NCBI RefSeq assembly: GCF_963676485.1
Contig: NZ_OY781115.1
Coordinates: 1 to 64,000, forward strand
Reading direction: 5' to 3'
DNA from: an uncultured Cohaesibacter sp.
Lineage (GTDB): Bacteria; Pseudomonadota; Alphaproteobacteria; Rhizobiales; Cohaesibacteraceae
Length of the DNA: 64,000 nt
Shown here: positions 18,023-26,277 of the stretch, one piece after another
Layout: each line of letters opens with the position of its first letter
How positions within the stretch are numbered: the stretch's first letter is position 1
Program-made: the position numbers and the translations under genes
The notes under the pieces: generated by a model
Told to the model about the DNA's origin: nothing
The model's input: the letters and a program-made list of their open reading frames with translations, nothing else
The model's database searches: none

Positions 18023-19204
18023 TCACTTCAGCAGCTGCAGGAAACGACGCTGTGGCAGGCTGGGGCGCCATCCCGCGCGATTGGCATATCCGATGGTCCT
18101 ATCGCTTTGTGGCAGAGGATAATCGATTTTTGCCAGCAGCTTATTGTCCAATTCGAATTTGGCCTGCTGCTCAGAGATGGTGCTCAGACGATCACTTTCG
18201 CGCAACAGCCCGCATACAGCACTAAAAGAGCCGGTCTCAATGGGGCACTGAAGGTGTGACGGCCGTCTCAGATCCTCGTAGAATTGATCGAAATAGGTCC
18301 GAGAGGGCGCGCCTTTGCGCGGCATGACCCAAGGATAGGCCGCAAGATCTCGCCTTGTGATCTTTTCGAGCTTGCTGAGCGGATGACCGGGGCGACCGAT
18401 AACGATCAGCGCATCCTTGAACAAGGGCGTCTGCTCAATCATGTCAGCGTCCTGATCTCGCCTCAAGGCACCGATGATATAGTCAACCTCGCCACGCTTC
18501 ATTTGCCGGAGCAAGCTTGCATAAATGCCGTCAACCACGACGACTGTTACATGCGGGAACTCTTGCGAAAAGGCAATGAGCGCCTTTGGCAGAATGGACG
18601 ACTGCACAAGCGGCAAGGCACCAACCGTGAAGGTCTCTTCGTAATTCCCTTTCCAGCCTTCCAGATCCGATATCGCTTGTCGAAATTCGCGCTCGGCAAG
18701 CTTGGACAGGCCATAAAAGACTTCCCCCGAAGCATTCCTTCGCACCAGATTGGGTCTGGTTTCCGCAAGGCTCATGCCGAGCAATGCTTCAAGAGCGCGA
18801 TAATACCGGTGTACCGTCGGTAAAGTGAGCTGAAGGGCCTGCGCCGCCTGCTTGAAACTCCCGGCCTCGAAAGTGGCATGCAGGCAATCAAGATGACTGC
18901 CCGAAATCAGGCGGTAGAGGTGAGGATTGTTACGCTCTTCCCTTCCGGCGCTCCTGCGCACAGCTTCGCGCAAATGCTCCATGCCGCGGGCAACACGCGC
19001 GTGGAACACAGCGCCGGCCTCCGTCGGGACCATCCCCTGCCCACGCTGGAACAGACTGACTCCAAGGGATTTTTCCAGTTTGGTCAGGCTCTGGGTCATG
19101 GCAGGCTGGGACAGGTTTATCTGTTGGCTGGCCTTGGTGATGGAGCCGAACTGACAAATGCTGTCAAAGACATGCAAGCTACGCAGTTTGATCAAATTTT
19201 TCAT
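18023..19204 (-). CDS. LysR family regulator with two tandem HTH domains
   Basis: 393 residues from ATG 19204, longer than the usual 300. A first LysR HTH covers about residues 6-65 (LRSLHVFDSICQFGSITKAS then LSQPAMTQSLTKLEKSLGVS). A second HTH-like unit follows at 98-155 (LDCLHATFEAGSFKQAAQAL then LTLPTVHRYYRALEALLGMS). The effector-binding domain is at about 185-390. It is divergent from the galB-ligI operon, so it probably activates that operon in response to a pathway acid. A longer frame begins at TTG 19267 but has no better ribosome site. The second HTH departs from consensus and may serve in dimerisation rather than DNA contact. Confidence 0.85.
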   Translation of the reverse strand: MKNLIKLRSLHVFDSICQFGSITKASQQINLSQPAMTQSLTKLEKSLGVSLFQRGQGMVPTEAGAVFHARVARGMEHLREAVRRSAGREERNNPHLYRLISGSHLDCLHATFEAGSFKQAAQALQLTLPTVHRYYRALEALLGMSLAETRPNLVRRNASGEVFYGLSKLAEREFRQAISDLEGWKGNYEETFTVGALPLVQSSILPKALIAFSQEFPHVTVVVVDGIYASLLRQMKRGEVDYIIGALRRDQDADMIEQTPLFKDALIVIGRPGHPLSKLEKITRRDLAAYPWVMPRKGAPSRTYFDQFYEDLRRPSHLQCPIETGSFSAVCGLLRESDRLSTISEQQAKFELDNKLLAKIDYPLPQSDRTIGYANRAGWRPSLPQRRFLQLLK

Positions 19205-19303
19205 TGGATCAATGCACCCTAGATGAGAAACTGCGAATATATAGGCATGTTTTCTTCTATTTTTCAATGCTTTGAAAGTTTAGGTAAACAATGCTGACCT
19301 AAC

Positions 19304-19328
19304 TCCCATTTTGGGGATTTCATGAAAT
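19304..19328. promoter_or_regulatory. Candidate LysR operator between the regulator and galB
   Basis: Two adjoining inverted repeats lie in the divergent promoter region: TCCC (19304-19307) with GGGA (19314-19317), and the perfect 12-base palindrome ATTTCATGAAAT (19317-19328). The spacing suits LysR-type recognition and activation sites, but no consensus can be proven. Confidence 0.35.
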
Positions 19329-19448
19329 GAATAGTTCTTAAAAAACACTGCCTCCTTTGAATTGGTCATCAATGACAAGGGGTTTCATACTTCTGCCAAC
19401 CAAAGCGACTTGTCGCTGGCATTGATGAAAGCGAATTCGGAGGAAAAG

Positions 19449-20183
19449 ATGAACGACAAGAAAACAGCGCTCGTTGTCAGTGCGCATTCGGCTGATTTCG
19501 TCTGGCGCTGTGGTGGTGCCATCGCGCTGCATACAGAGTTGGGTTACGACGTCAGCGTTGTTTGTCTCTCCTACGGCGAACGGGGAGAAAGTGCCAAACT
19601 GTGGAAGCAGGAAGGCATGACCCTTGAAAAGGTCAAGACAGAACGGCGCATCGAAGCGGAGAATGCCGCTAAGGCGCTCGGCGTCGCCGACATCCAGTTT
19701 TTCGATCTTGGTGATTATCCTCTGGAACTCGATCGGGAAGCCAAATACAAACTTGTAGACGTCATCCGCAAAACCCAACCCGCCTTCATGTTAAGCCACT
19801 CCCGGATCGACCCTTACAACACCGATCATATGTATGCCATGCAGGTAACACTGGAAGCCCGGATGATCGCTCAGGCCTGGGGTCACAATCCGGGCGAGAA
19901 AGTTCTGGGCGCGCCGCAGCTCTATCTGTTCGAGCCGCATCAGACCGAGCGGATGGGATGGAAGCCGGATGTGTTCCTCGACATCTCTTCCGTTTGGGAG
20001 AAAAAGAAGGCAGCCATCGAATGCATGAAGGGTCAGGAGCATCTCTGGCACTACTATACCAACGTCGCTGAAAACCGGGGCAACCATTTCCGTCGCAATT
20101 CGGGCGGTCAGGCCGGTGGGCGCGCCGCCACTCATGCCGAAGGCTTTGAGTCCGTTTTTCCTCGCACCGTGGATGAATTGTGA
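19449..20183 (+). CDS. galB: 4-oxalomesaconate hydratase, LmbE/PIG-L fold (GalB type)
   Basis: 244 residues from ATG 19449, which is preceded by GGAGG; the frame upstream is only leader. The fold is PIG-L/LmbE with metal ligands in SAHSADF (residues 11-17) and in [11 protein letters not shown] further on. GalB hydrates the enol form of 4-oxalomesaconate to 4-carboxy-4-hydroxy-2-oxoadipate in gallate and protocatechuate 4,5-cleavage. The assignment rests on family appearance plus the neighbours ligK, galD and ligI, which supply the preceding and following steps. The stop overlaps the ligK start. Confidence 0.87.
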   Translation: MNDKKTALVVSAHSADFVWRCGGAIALHTELGYDVSVVCLSYGERGESAKLWKQEGMTLEKVKTERRIEAENAAKALGVADIQFFDLGDYPLELDREAKYKLVDVIRKTQPAFMLSHSRIDPYNTDHMYAMQVTLEARMIAQAWGHNPGEKVLGAPQLYLFEPHQTERMGWKPDVFLDISSVWEKKKAAIECMKGQEHLWHYYTNVAENRGNHFRRNSGGQAGGRAATHAEGFESVFPRTVDEL

Positions 20184-20854
20184 TGGCTGTTGTTGTCCAA
20201 AATATCGATCGCACCCCGCTCACCCAGGTCGATCAACTCGCCCAATTCGGCGTCGCGACCGTCCATGAGGCGCAAGGCCGCACAGGGCTTTTGAAAAGCT
20301 ACATGCGCCCGATCTATCCCGGAGCGCGCGTCGCGGGCAATGCGGTGACCATCTCCATTCCGCCCGCAGACAACTGGATGATCCACGTCGTGGTGGAACA
20401 ATGCCGCGAAGGCGACATCCTCGTGGTCTCTCCCACCTCGCCGTGTGATGCGGGCTATTTCGGTGAACTGTTCGCCACGGCTCTCAAGTTGCGCGGCGTG
20501 CGGGGTCTCATCATCGAAGCTGGTGTCAGGGATGTGCGGGAATTGCAGGAAATGGATTTTCCGGTCTGGTCGCGCTTTGTCTCGGCTCAAGGCACGGTCA
20601 AGGCGACCCTTGGAGACATCAATGTGCCTATCGTCTGCGCCGGTCAGCGGATCTGTCCGGGTGATGTGATCGTTGCCGATGATGACGGTGTCTGCGTTGT
20701 TCCCCAGCAAACCGTCGGCAAGACAATTGAAGCCTCAAAAGCACGCGAGGAGAAAGAGACACGCAATCGCGCACGGTTCCTTGCCGGTGAAGTTGGCCTC
20801 GATGTTTACGGCATGCGCGAAGCATTGGCCGCGAAGGGGCTGAAATATGTCTGA
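20183..20854 (+). CDS. ligK: 4-carboxy-4-hydroxy-2-oxoadipate aldolase / oxaloacetate decarboxylase (LigK/GalC)
   Basis: 223 residues with the RraA-like fold: [11 protein letters not shown] early, the substrate/metal region [22 protein letters not shown] near residues 110-132, and [15 protein letters not shown] near 158-172. The enzyme splits CHA to pyruvate and oxaloacetate and is a class II, metal-dependent aldolase. ATG 20183 overlaps the galB stop by one base, and its end overlaps galD by 8 bases, so the three genes are translationally coupled. RraA paralogues look similar, but context decides. Confidence 0.9.
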   Translation: MAVVVQNIDRTPLTQVDQLAQFGVATVHEAQGRTGLLKSYMRPIYPGARVAGNAVTISIPPADNWMIHVVVEQCREGDILVVSPTSPCDAGYFGELFATALKLRGVRGLIIEAGVRDVRELQEMDFPVWSRFVSAQGTVKATLGDINVPIVCAGQRICPGDVIVADDDGVCVVPQQTVGKTIEASKAREEKETRNRARFLAGEVGLDVYGMREALAAKGLKYV

Positions 20855-21902
20855 TGGCATTGCCTGCATGTGGATGCGCGGCGGCACGTCGAAGGGCGGG
20901 TATTTCCTCGCTGACGACTTGCCAAAAGAGATCGGGGACCGTGACGCCATGTTGCTACGGATGATGGGCTCCCCCGATCCGCGCCAGATCGACGGCATGG
21001 GCGGAGCAGACCCACTCACGTCCAAGGTGGCCGTTGTGCGCAAATCCGAACGCGAAGGCATCGATGTCGACTATCTCTTCTTGCAGGTTTTTGTCGATCA
21101 ACCGATCGTGACGGATGCCCAGAATTGCGGAAATATCCTTGCCGGCGTCGCCCCTTTTGCCATCGAAAGAGGGCTCGTTACGGCAACGGATGAGACCACC
21201 GACGTGGCGGTCTATATGGAGAATACCGGTCAGGTCGCCATCCTGACGGTACAAACGCCGAACGGCGTCGTGCGCTATGATGGCGAGGCCCAGATCGATG
21301 GCGTTCCCGGCACCGCCGCGCCCATTCCGATGGCCTTTCAGGACACGCAAGGATCGAGCTGCGGCGCATTGCTGCCAAGCGGCAATGCCAGCGACATGAT
21401 TGACGGGATCGAGGTCACTCTCATCGACAATGGCATGCCGGTTGTCATCGTGGCTGCCGCTGATGTGGGCATCTCCGGCTATGAGGAACGCGATCAGCTG
21501 GATGCCGATGGTGACCTCAAAGCCAGACTTGAACGGATCCGCCTTGCAGCAGGCCCGATGATGAATCTGGGAGATGTCAGCGAAAAGTCCGTACCAAAAA
21601 TGAGTTTGGTTGCCGCACCCCGTGCCGGAGGAACCATCTGCACACGCACCTTCATCCCGCGTCGCTGCCACAGCTCTATCGGGGTGTTGGGGGCTGTGAG
21701 CGTGGCGACCGCCTGCGGTCTTAACCAAGGCCCAGCCAGAAGACTGGCAGAATTGCCAGAGGGAGAGGCGAGCAAGACACTGCAAATCGAACATCCAACC
21801 GGTTCGACAGCGACTGTATTGGAATTCGGTCCGGACGGGTCCGTTGTGAAGTCCGCACTGCTCAGAACCGCAAGAAAACTGTTCGAGGGGAGAATTTTTT
21901 GA
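20847..21902 (+). CDS. galD: 4-oxalomesaconate tautomerase, PrpF family (GalD)
   Basis: 351 residues. The start [22 protein letters not shown] is the PrpF/GalD signature with the catalytic-site region, followed by [24 protein letters not shown] and later [10 protein letters not shown]. GalD interconverts keto and enol forms of 4-oxalomesaconate, allowing GalB to act. The PrpF family also includes aconitate isomerases, but placement next to galB, ligK and ligI makes GalD the best call. Confidence 0.9.
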   Translation: MSDGIACMWMRGGTSKGGYFLADDLPKEIGDRDAMLLRMMGSPDPRQIDGMGGADPLTSKVAVVRKSEREGIDVDYLFLQVFVDQPIVTDAQNCGNILAGVAPFAIERGLVTATDETTDVAVYMENTGQVAILTVQTPNGVVRYDGEAQIDGVPGTAAPIPMAFQDTQGSSCGALLPSGNASDMIDGIEVTLIDNGMPVVIVAAADVGISGYEERDQLDADGDLKARLERIRLAAGPMMNLGDVSEKSVPKMSLVAAPRAGGTICTRTFIPRRCHSSIGVLGAVSVATACGLNQGPARRLAELPEGEASKTLQIEHPTGSTATVLEFGPDGSVVKSALLRTARKLFEGRIF

Positions 21903-21948
21903 CTGACCATCCGGTCACCTGATAGAAATATGTACTAGGGAGGACAAA

Positions 21949-22866
21949 ATGAAGAAATGCATTCTGGCGTTGGCGACAACGCTTGCACTGGCAACGTCTG
22001 CTGCTCATGCAATGGACCGTGTCTCCATCGGCACAGGCGGCACGGGCGGTGTATTCTACACTGTCGGTGCAGGTCTGGCCGATCTCATAAACATGACAGC
22101 TGACGGCATTGCCGCAAACGCAGAGGTCACTGGCGCGTCCATCGAAAATGTTCGCCGCGTCTCCATGGAACAGATGACCATCGGCTTCTCATCGGCCTCG
22201 ACGCTTTATGCCGGATATTCCGCAGAAGACCCTTTTGAAGAAAAACAAAATGTCATGGCGATCGCGGCGCTTTATCCTGCCGTGCTTCAGGTTGCGGCAA
22301 GCGCAGACTCTGGTGCCAAGACCATTGCTGACCTCAAGGATCTGCGGATTTCGGTTGGACCTCCCGGTTCCAACTCGTCGGTCCTCGCCGAGCGTATGCT
22401 AACGGCCCATGATGCCTTCAACATCAACAATGTGCAGTTCCTGTCCTATGGCGAAGCGACGAACTCGATCAGAAACGGCAACCTTGATGCGTCCATCATC
22501 CTTGCCGGGGTTCCTGCCTCTGCCTTTATTGAGCTGACCACCACGACAGAAGCCAACCTCATCCCGGTGGAGAAAACCAAGGCTGAAGCCCTGATCAAGG
22601 ACTATCCTTTCTATGCTCTTGGCGAAGTAAAGGGTGATGTCTATGGCGGCAACTCTGAGCCAATTGCGGCCATGGTCGACCCGGTTATCCTATTCACCAG
22701 CAAAGACGCGGATGAAGAGCTTGTTTATCGCATCACCAAACTGATGTTCGACAATCTCTCCACCCTCGCCGAGGTCCATCCAGCAGCGGCGCTCATCACG
22801 CGGGAGAACGCACCCAATACGCCCATTCCCCTGCATCCGGGTGCAAAACGCTATTTCGACGAATAA
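21949..22866 (+). CDS. TAXI-family TRAP transporter solute-binding protein
   Basis: 305 residues with signal peptide MKKCILALATTLALATSAAHA. The mature start VSIGTGGTGGVFYTVGAGLADLIN is the TAXI-TRAP signature. A clear GGAGG ribosome site precedes it. It should capture a substrate in the periplasm for the fused permease encoded 86 bases downstream. Its position inside the lower gallate/protocatechuate operon suggests an aromatic-derived di- or tricarboxylate such as 2-pyrone-4,6-dicarboxylate; this is inference. Confidence 0.9.
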   Translation: MKKCILALATTLALATSAAHAMDRVSIGTGGTGGVFYTVGAGLADLINMTADGIAANAEVTGASIENVRRVSMEQMTIGFSSASTLYAGYSAEDPFEEKQNVMAIAALYPAVLQVAASADSGAKTIADLKDLRISVGPPGSNSSVLAERMLTAHDAFNINNVQFLSYGEATNSIRNGNLDASIILAGVPASAFIELTTTTEANLIPVEKTKAEALIKDYPFYALGEVKGDVYGGNSEPIAAMVDPVILFTSKDADEELVYRITKLMFDNLSTLAEVHPAAALITRENAPNTPIPLHPGAKRYFDE

Positions 22867-22951
22867 CAGAAAACACATCTCGATCTGACCTGCAGGGCGG
22901 TTATACACCGCCCCGCAAGGCTCTTCGCAAACCCAGTCGAGGGTCATTCCC

Positions 22952-24886
22952 GTGCTCGATTCCTTTGCATCAAAACTCCTGCCAAAGACGCCCCAGTTCG
23001 CGCTCGAACGCATAATCGTGGCGATACTGGTTGCGATCGTCTCTGTCGCAGCGGCCGCTCTGGTCATTCATTCGGCCTATTTCAGCTCTCTGACCGCCCT
23101 TCTTCTGCGCAGTATGTTCTTCTCTCTGCTCGCCGGTGCCGGACTTCTGCTTCTGGGGTCCAAGGGCAAGACCCTGCTTGTCAGGCTGATCTTCTATATG
23201 CTTGCCATCGTGGCACTCATTCCCGGCCCCTATCTATACCAAAATTACATTTCAATTATCCGCATGGGCGCCATTGCCCGCGAGATGGATGTCTATCTCT
23301 TTGTTGCAACAGTGATTGTCGCACTGGTTCTGGCCCGCTTCTATCTCGGCTGGACCATGGTTGCCCTCGCCTTCATTGCACTTGGCTATGCCATCTTCGG
23401 CTATCTCTTGCCGGGAGAATATGGTCATGCCGGCTACAGCCTCGACCGACTGACGTCCAATCTGTTCCTGCGCACAGAGGGCCTGTTCAGCATGCCCATG
23501 GGGGTTGCTGCGGAATATATCCTTCTCTTCTCGCTGCTTGGCGGATTGTTGCTGAAATCCGGCCTTGGCAAGATCTTTGTTGATATTGCCCATGCCCTGA
23601 CGGGTGGGGTTCAAGGTGGCCCCGGTCTTACCGCTGTCGTGTCCTCGACCATGTTCAGTTCGATCAACGGCTCGGCCGTCGCTGGGGTTGTGACAACGGG
23701 CACCTTCACCATCCCGCTGATGAAACGCACGGGTTATCGCCCCAAAGTGGCCGCGGCCATTGAAGCGGCAGCATCGTCTGCGGGCCAAATCATGCCGCCG
23801 GTGATGGGCGCTGCCGCCTTCCTCATGGCGGAGATGACCCAAATCCCCTACTCCACCATTGCCGCTGCCGCAGCGATCCCGGCTCTTCTCTATGTGTTCG
23901 CCCTGCTCGTTGCCGTGCGCCTTGAAGCAGGCAAATTCAATCTTGAACGGTCGAACCCGGAGGACATCCCCTCGATCTGGACCGTCCTTATCAAGCAGGG
24001 CTATATGCTGCTGCCGCTCATCGCCCTTGTCGGCTTTCTGATCTATGGCTTTACGCCCGCAAAAGCGGCTGTCCTTTGCATCGCGGCCACCTTGTTGTTG
24101 GCACCTTGGCGCAAGGAAACCCGTATCTCCCTTGACGACCTGATCCACGTCTGTGTGGTAACAGTGCGCAATGTCATGCCAATCATTGCAGCGGTTGCCG
24201 TTGCGGGGATTCTCATCGGCGTGCTGACCCTGACCGGTCTTGCCCTGCAAATCTCCTCTATGATCCTCTCTTGGGGTGGCGACAGCCTCTTTGCGGTTTT
24301 GATCCTTACAATGATTGCGTCCTTTATCCTGGGGATGGGCATGCCAACCTCTGCCGCCTATCTGCTGCTGGCGATCCTTGTGGCTCCGGCGCTGGTCAAA
24401 TTCGGCTTGCCGATCCTCGCAGGACATATGTTCATCTTTTACTACGGCCTCTTGTCGGCCATTACGCCTCCGGTGGCGATTGCCGCCTATGCCGCAGCGT
24501 CAATCGCAGGATCAAAACCCAACGAAACCGCCATTGAGGCCATTCGCCTCGGCTTCGTCAGTGTGGTTGCGCCTTTCATGTTCGTCTATGCCCCCGAGCT
24601 GCTGCTGATTGGATCGCCGATTGATATCATCATTGCAGTCATCGCTGCCTTTGCATCGGTCTTTGCGCTCGGCACTGCCTTTGCCGGTTGGATCGGTCGC
24701 ATGCTCGTTCCTCTCGAAAGGCTGATCCTCATCGTGGCAGGTATTGCGCTGATCGCTCCGTTTGGTGCGGCTCAGACCGATCTTGCTTCCCTTGGGGCCA
24801 AACTCATTGGTGCAGCCCTCTTGTCCTTCATCCTCTGGAAAACGGTATTCAACAATGACACCCGACTATCTCACGTTTCATCCTAA
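22952..24886 (+). CDS. TRAP transporter fused permease (4TM + 12TM, TAXI type)
   Basis: 644 residues from GTG 22952, preceded by GAGGG. The small membrane subunit (about residues 20-150) is fused to the large one (about 150-640). Landmarks include GGVQGGPGLTAVVSSTMFSSINGSAVAGVV, EAAASSAGQIMPPVMGAAAF and LGMGMPTSAAYLLLAIL, all typical of the DctM-like part of TAXI systems. It drives ion-coupled uptake. ligI begins inside its last 32 bases, so transport and catabolism are produced together. Confidence 0.93.
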   Translation: MLDSFASKLLPKTPQFALERIIVAILVAIVSVAAAALVIHSAYFSSLTALLLRSMFFSLLAGAGLLLLGSKGKTLLVRLIFYMLAIVALIPGPYLYQNYISIIRMGAIAREMDVYLFVATVIVALVLARFYLGWTMVALAFIALGYAIFGYLLPGEYGHAGYSLDRLTSNLFLRTEGLFSMPMGVAAEYILLFSLLGGLLLKSGLGKIFVDIAHALTGGVQGGPGLTAVVSSTMFSSINGSAVAGVVTTGTFTIPLMKRTGYRPKVAAAIEAAASSAGQIMPPVMGAAAFLMAEMTQIPYSTIAAAAAIPALLYVFALLVAVRLEAGKFNLERSNPEDIPSIWTVLIKQGYMLLPLIALVGFLIYGFTPAKAAVLCIAATLLLAPWRKETRISLDDLIHVCVVTVRNVMPIIAAVAVAGILIGVLTLTGLALQISSMILSWGGDSLFAVLILTMIASFILGMGMPTSAAYLLLAILVAPALVKFGLPILAGHMFIFYYGLLSAITPPVAIAAYAAASIAGSKPNETAIEAIRLGFVSVVAPFMFVYAPELLLIGSPIDIIIAVIAAFASVFALGTAFAGWIGRMLVPLERLILIVAGIALIAPFGAAQTDLASLGAKLIGAALLSFILWKTVFNNDTRLSHVSS

Positions 24887-25727
24887 CCCCAAGAAACCAG
24901 ACTATGTGCCGCCAGCTGGCGCTGTTGATGCGCATTGCCATGTCTTTGGCCCGGCTGAGACGTTCCCTTATGCTCCGGAGCGCAAATACACCCCGTGTGA
25001 TGCTTCCAAGGAGCAACTGTTCGCTCTGCGAGATCACCTCGGCTTTTCCCGCAACGTGATCGTACAGGCGAGTTGTCACGGCAAGAACAATGATGCGTTG
25101 CTCGACGCCCTGAAGGCTGCCGGCGACAAGGCCCGAGGCATCGCGGTGGTTGGCCCGGATATCACAGAAGAAGAGCTCGCCGTGATGGATGCGGCAGGCG
25201 TGCGCGGCGTGCGGTTCAATTTCGTCAAACGGCTGGTCGACGACACGCCCAAGGAGGACTTCCTTCGGATCGTCGACAAGATCAAACCACTGGGCTGGCA
25301 CATCATCGTTTATTTCGAAGCGCAGGACCTTGAGGAACTCAAACCGTTTCTTGTGTCGCTTCCAATCACGGTGGTGGTTGATCATATGGGCCGGGCTGAT
25401 GTCTCCAAGGGCATTGGAGATCCCGCCTTTCAGAATTTTGTTTCTCTGCTCAGCGAACATGAGAATTTCTGGACCAAGGTCAGCTGTCCCGAGCGCCTGA
25501 CCATCGCAGGGCCTCCTTATGCCGACGTCATTCCCTTTGCCCACTATCTTGTCGAGCAGTTTCCCGACCGGGTTCTGTGGGGCACTGACTGGCCTCACCC
25601 CAACATGAAAAGCCACATGCCCGATGATGGTGCCCTCACAGACATCATTCCCCTGATCGCCCCATCGAAAAAGGCTCAAGAGCTTCTGTTGGTAAGGAAT
25701 CCGGAGCGTCTTTACTGGAATGCCTGA
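24855..25727 (+). CDS. ligI: 2-pyrone-4,6-dicarboxylate hydrolase (LigI)
   Basis: 290 residues from ATG 24855; an upstream frame extension only shadows the permease. The amidohydrolase start GAVDAHCHVFGPAETFPYAPERKYTP carries the HxH motif and the LigI-type substrate region. WGTDWPHPNMKSHMPDDG near the C-terminus carries the catalytic aspartate. LigI opens the lactone 2-pyrone-4,6-dicarboxylate to 4-oxalomesaconate, feeding GalD, GalB and LigK. No ring-cleaving dioxygenase (LigAB, GalA) or LigC is present in the window. Confidence 0.92.
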   Translation: MTPDYLTFHPNPKKPDYVPPAGAVDAHCHVFGPAETFPYAPERKYTPCDASKEQLFALRDHLGFSRNVIVQASCHGKNNDALLDALKAAGDKARGIAVVGPDITEEELAVMDAAGVRGVRFNFVKRLVDDTPKEDFLRIVDKIKPLGWHIIVYFEAQDLEELKPFLVSLPITVVVDHMGRADVSKGIGDPAFQNFVSLLSEHENFWTKVSCPERLTIAGPPYADVIPFAHYLVEQFPDRVLWGTDWPHPNMKSHMPDDGALTDIIPLIAPSKKAQELLLVRNPERLYWNA

Positions 25728-26277
25728 ACCATCCTTGTCGGCAGAGTTGCATTTCAACCATCCAGTGTTGGTTTAGTCTGCGAGGCCTTGCTCTGCTTCC
25801 TCTTCTTGGCTGGCGGTCAGCTCTGGCGTCAAGCAGGGCATGGAGCCGCACCACCTTGTCGCCCCTCTTCAGACTTGCTTTCAAGGAGGCTCATGATTTC
25901 CTCCAACTGGGGCGATTTGAGGCGTTTCTTTGTTGCGAAGTATTGCAACAAGCACAATAGACGTGACCGACAGTAAGACGCACTAGGATCCAGGATCTGG
26001 GGAGCAATTCGAACCACTCCAAGTATCGATACATTGGCAATTATACATATCTTTGCATAACTATTTTTTGTGATTGATGGCATACTTCCTCTAAGTACCT
26101 AGAAAATTAGAGGAAATCTAAAAAGCACACCTAAATATTGGCAAAAATGACAATCTTTTCTAGCTGCCTATTCGATGAAAAGTTAGAAAAAACTTCGCGC
26201 TTGCTGCTGAGATTCGGTGTCAAAGGTGGTTTCAATAGCCCAAAGCGGAGACAGAAGGAGCTTTAGAGGAGGCTTGC
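25728..26277. other. Intergenic, AT-rich towards the autotransporter
   Basis: No gene is supported. An inverted repeat TTGTTGC/GCAACAA (25930-25951) has a hairpin shape but no T-run; it could stop the ligI operon weakly. A palindrome GTATCGATAC (26023-26032) lies within an AT-rich stretch that probably holds the autotransporter promoter. A weak GGAGG precedes ATG 26278. Confidence 0.45.

Noticed and set aside
23252-24427. 391-codon open frame on the minus strand
   Set aside because: It is antisense to the TRAP permease. The translation is dominated by Gln, His, Arg and Asp, the typical shadow of a hydrophobic gene, and matches no family.
24762-24854. Extension of ligI to an upstream start
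   Set aside because: The added residues shadow the permease reading frame and do not resemble LigI. ATG 24855 gives the family N-terminus.
25930-25951. Inverted repeat TTGTTGC/GCAACAA as an IS end
   Set aside because: No transposase text or second end was found nearby; it is listed only as a weak hairpin.
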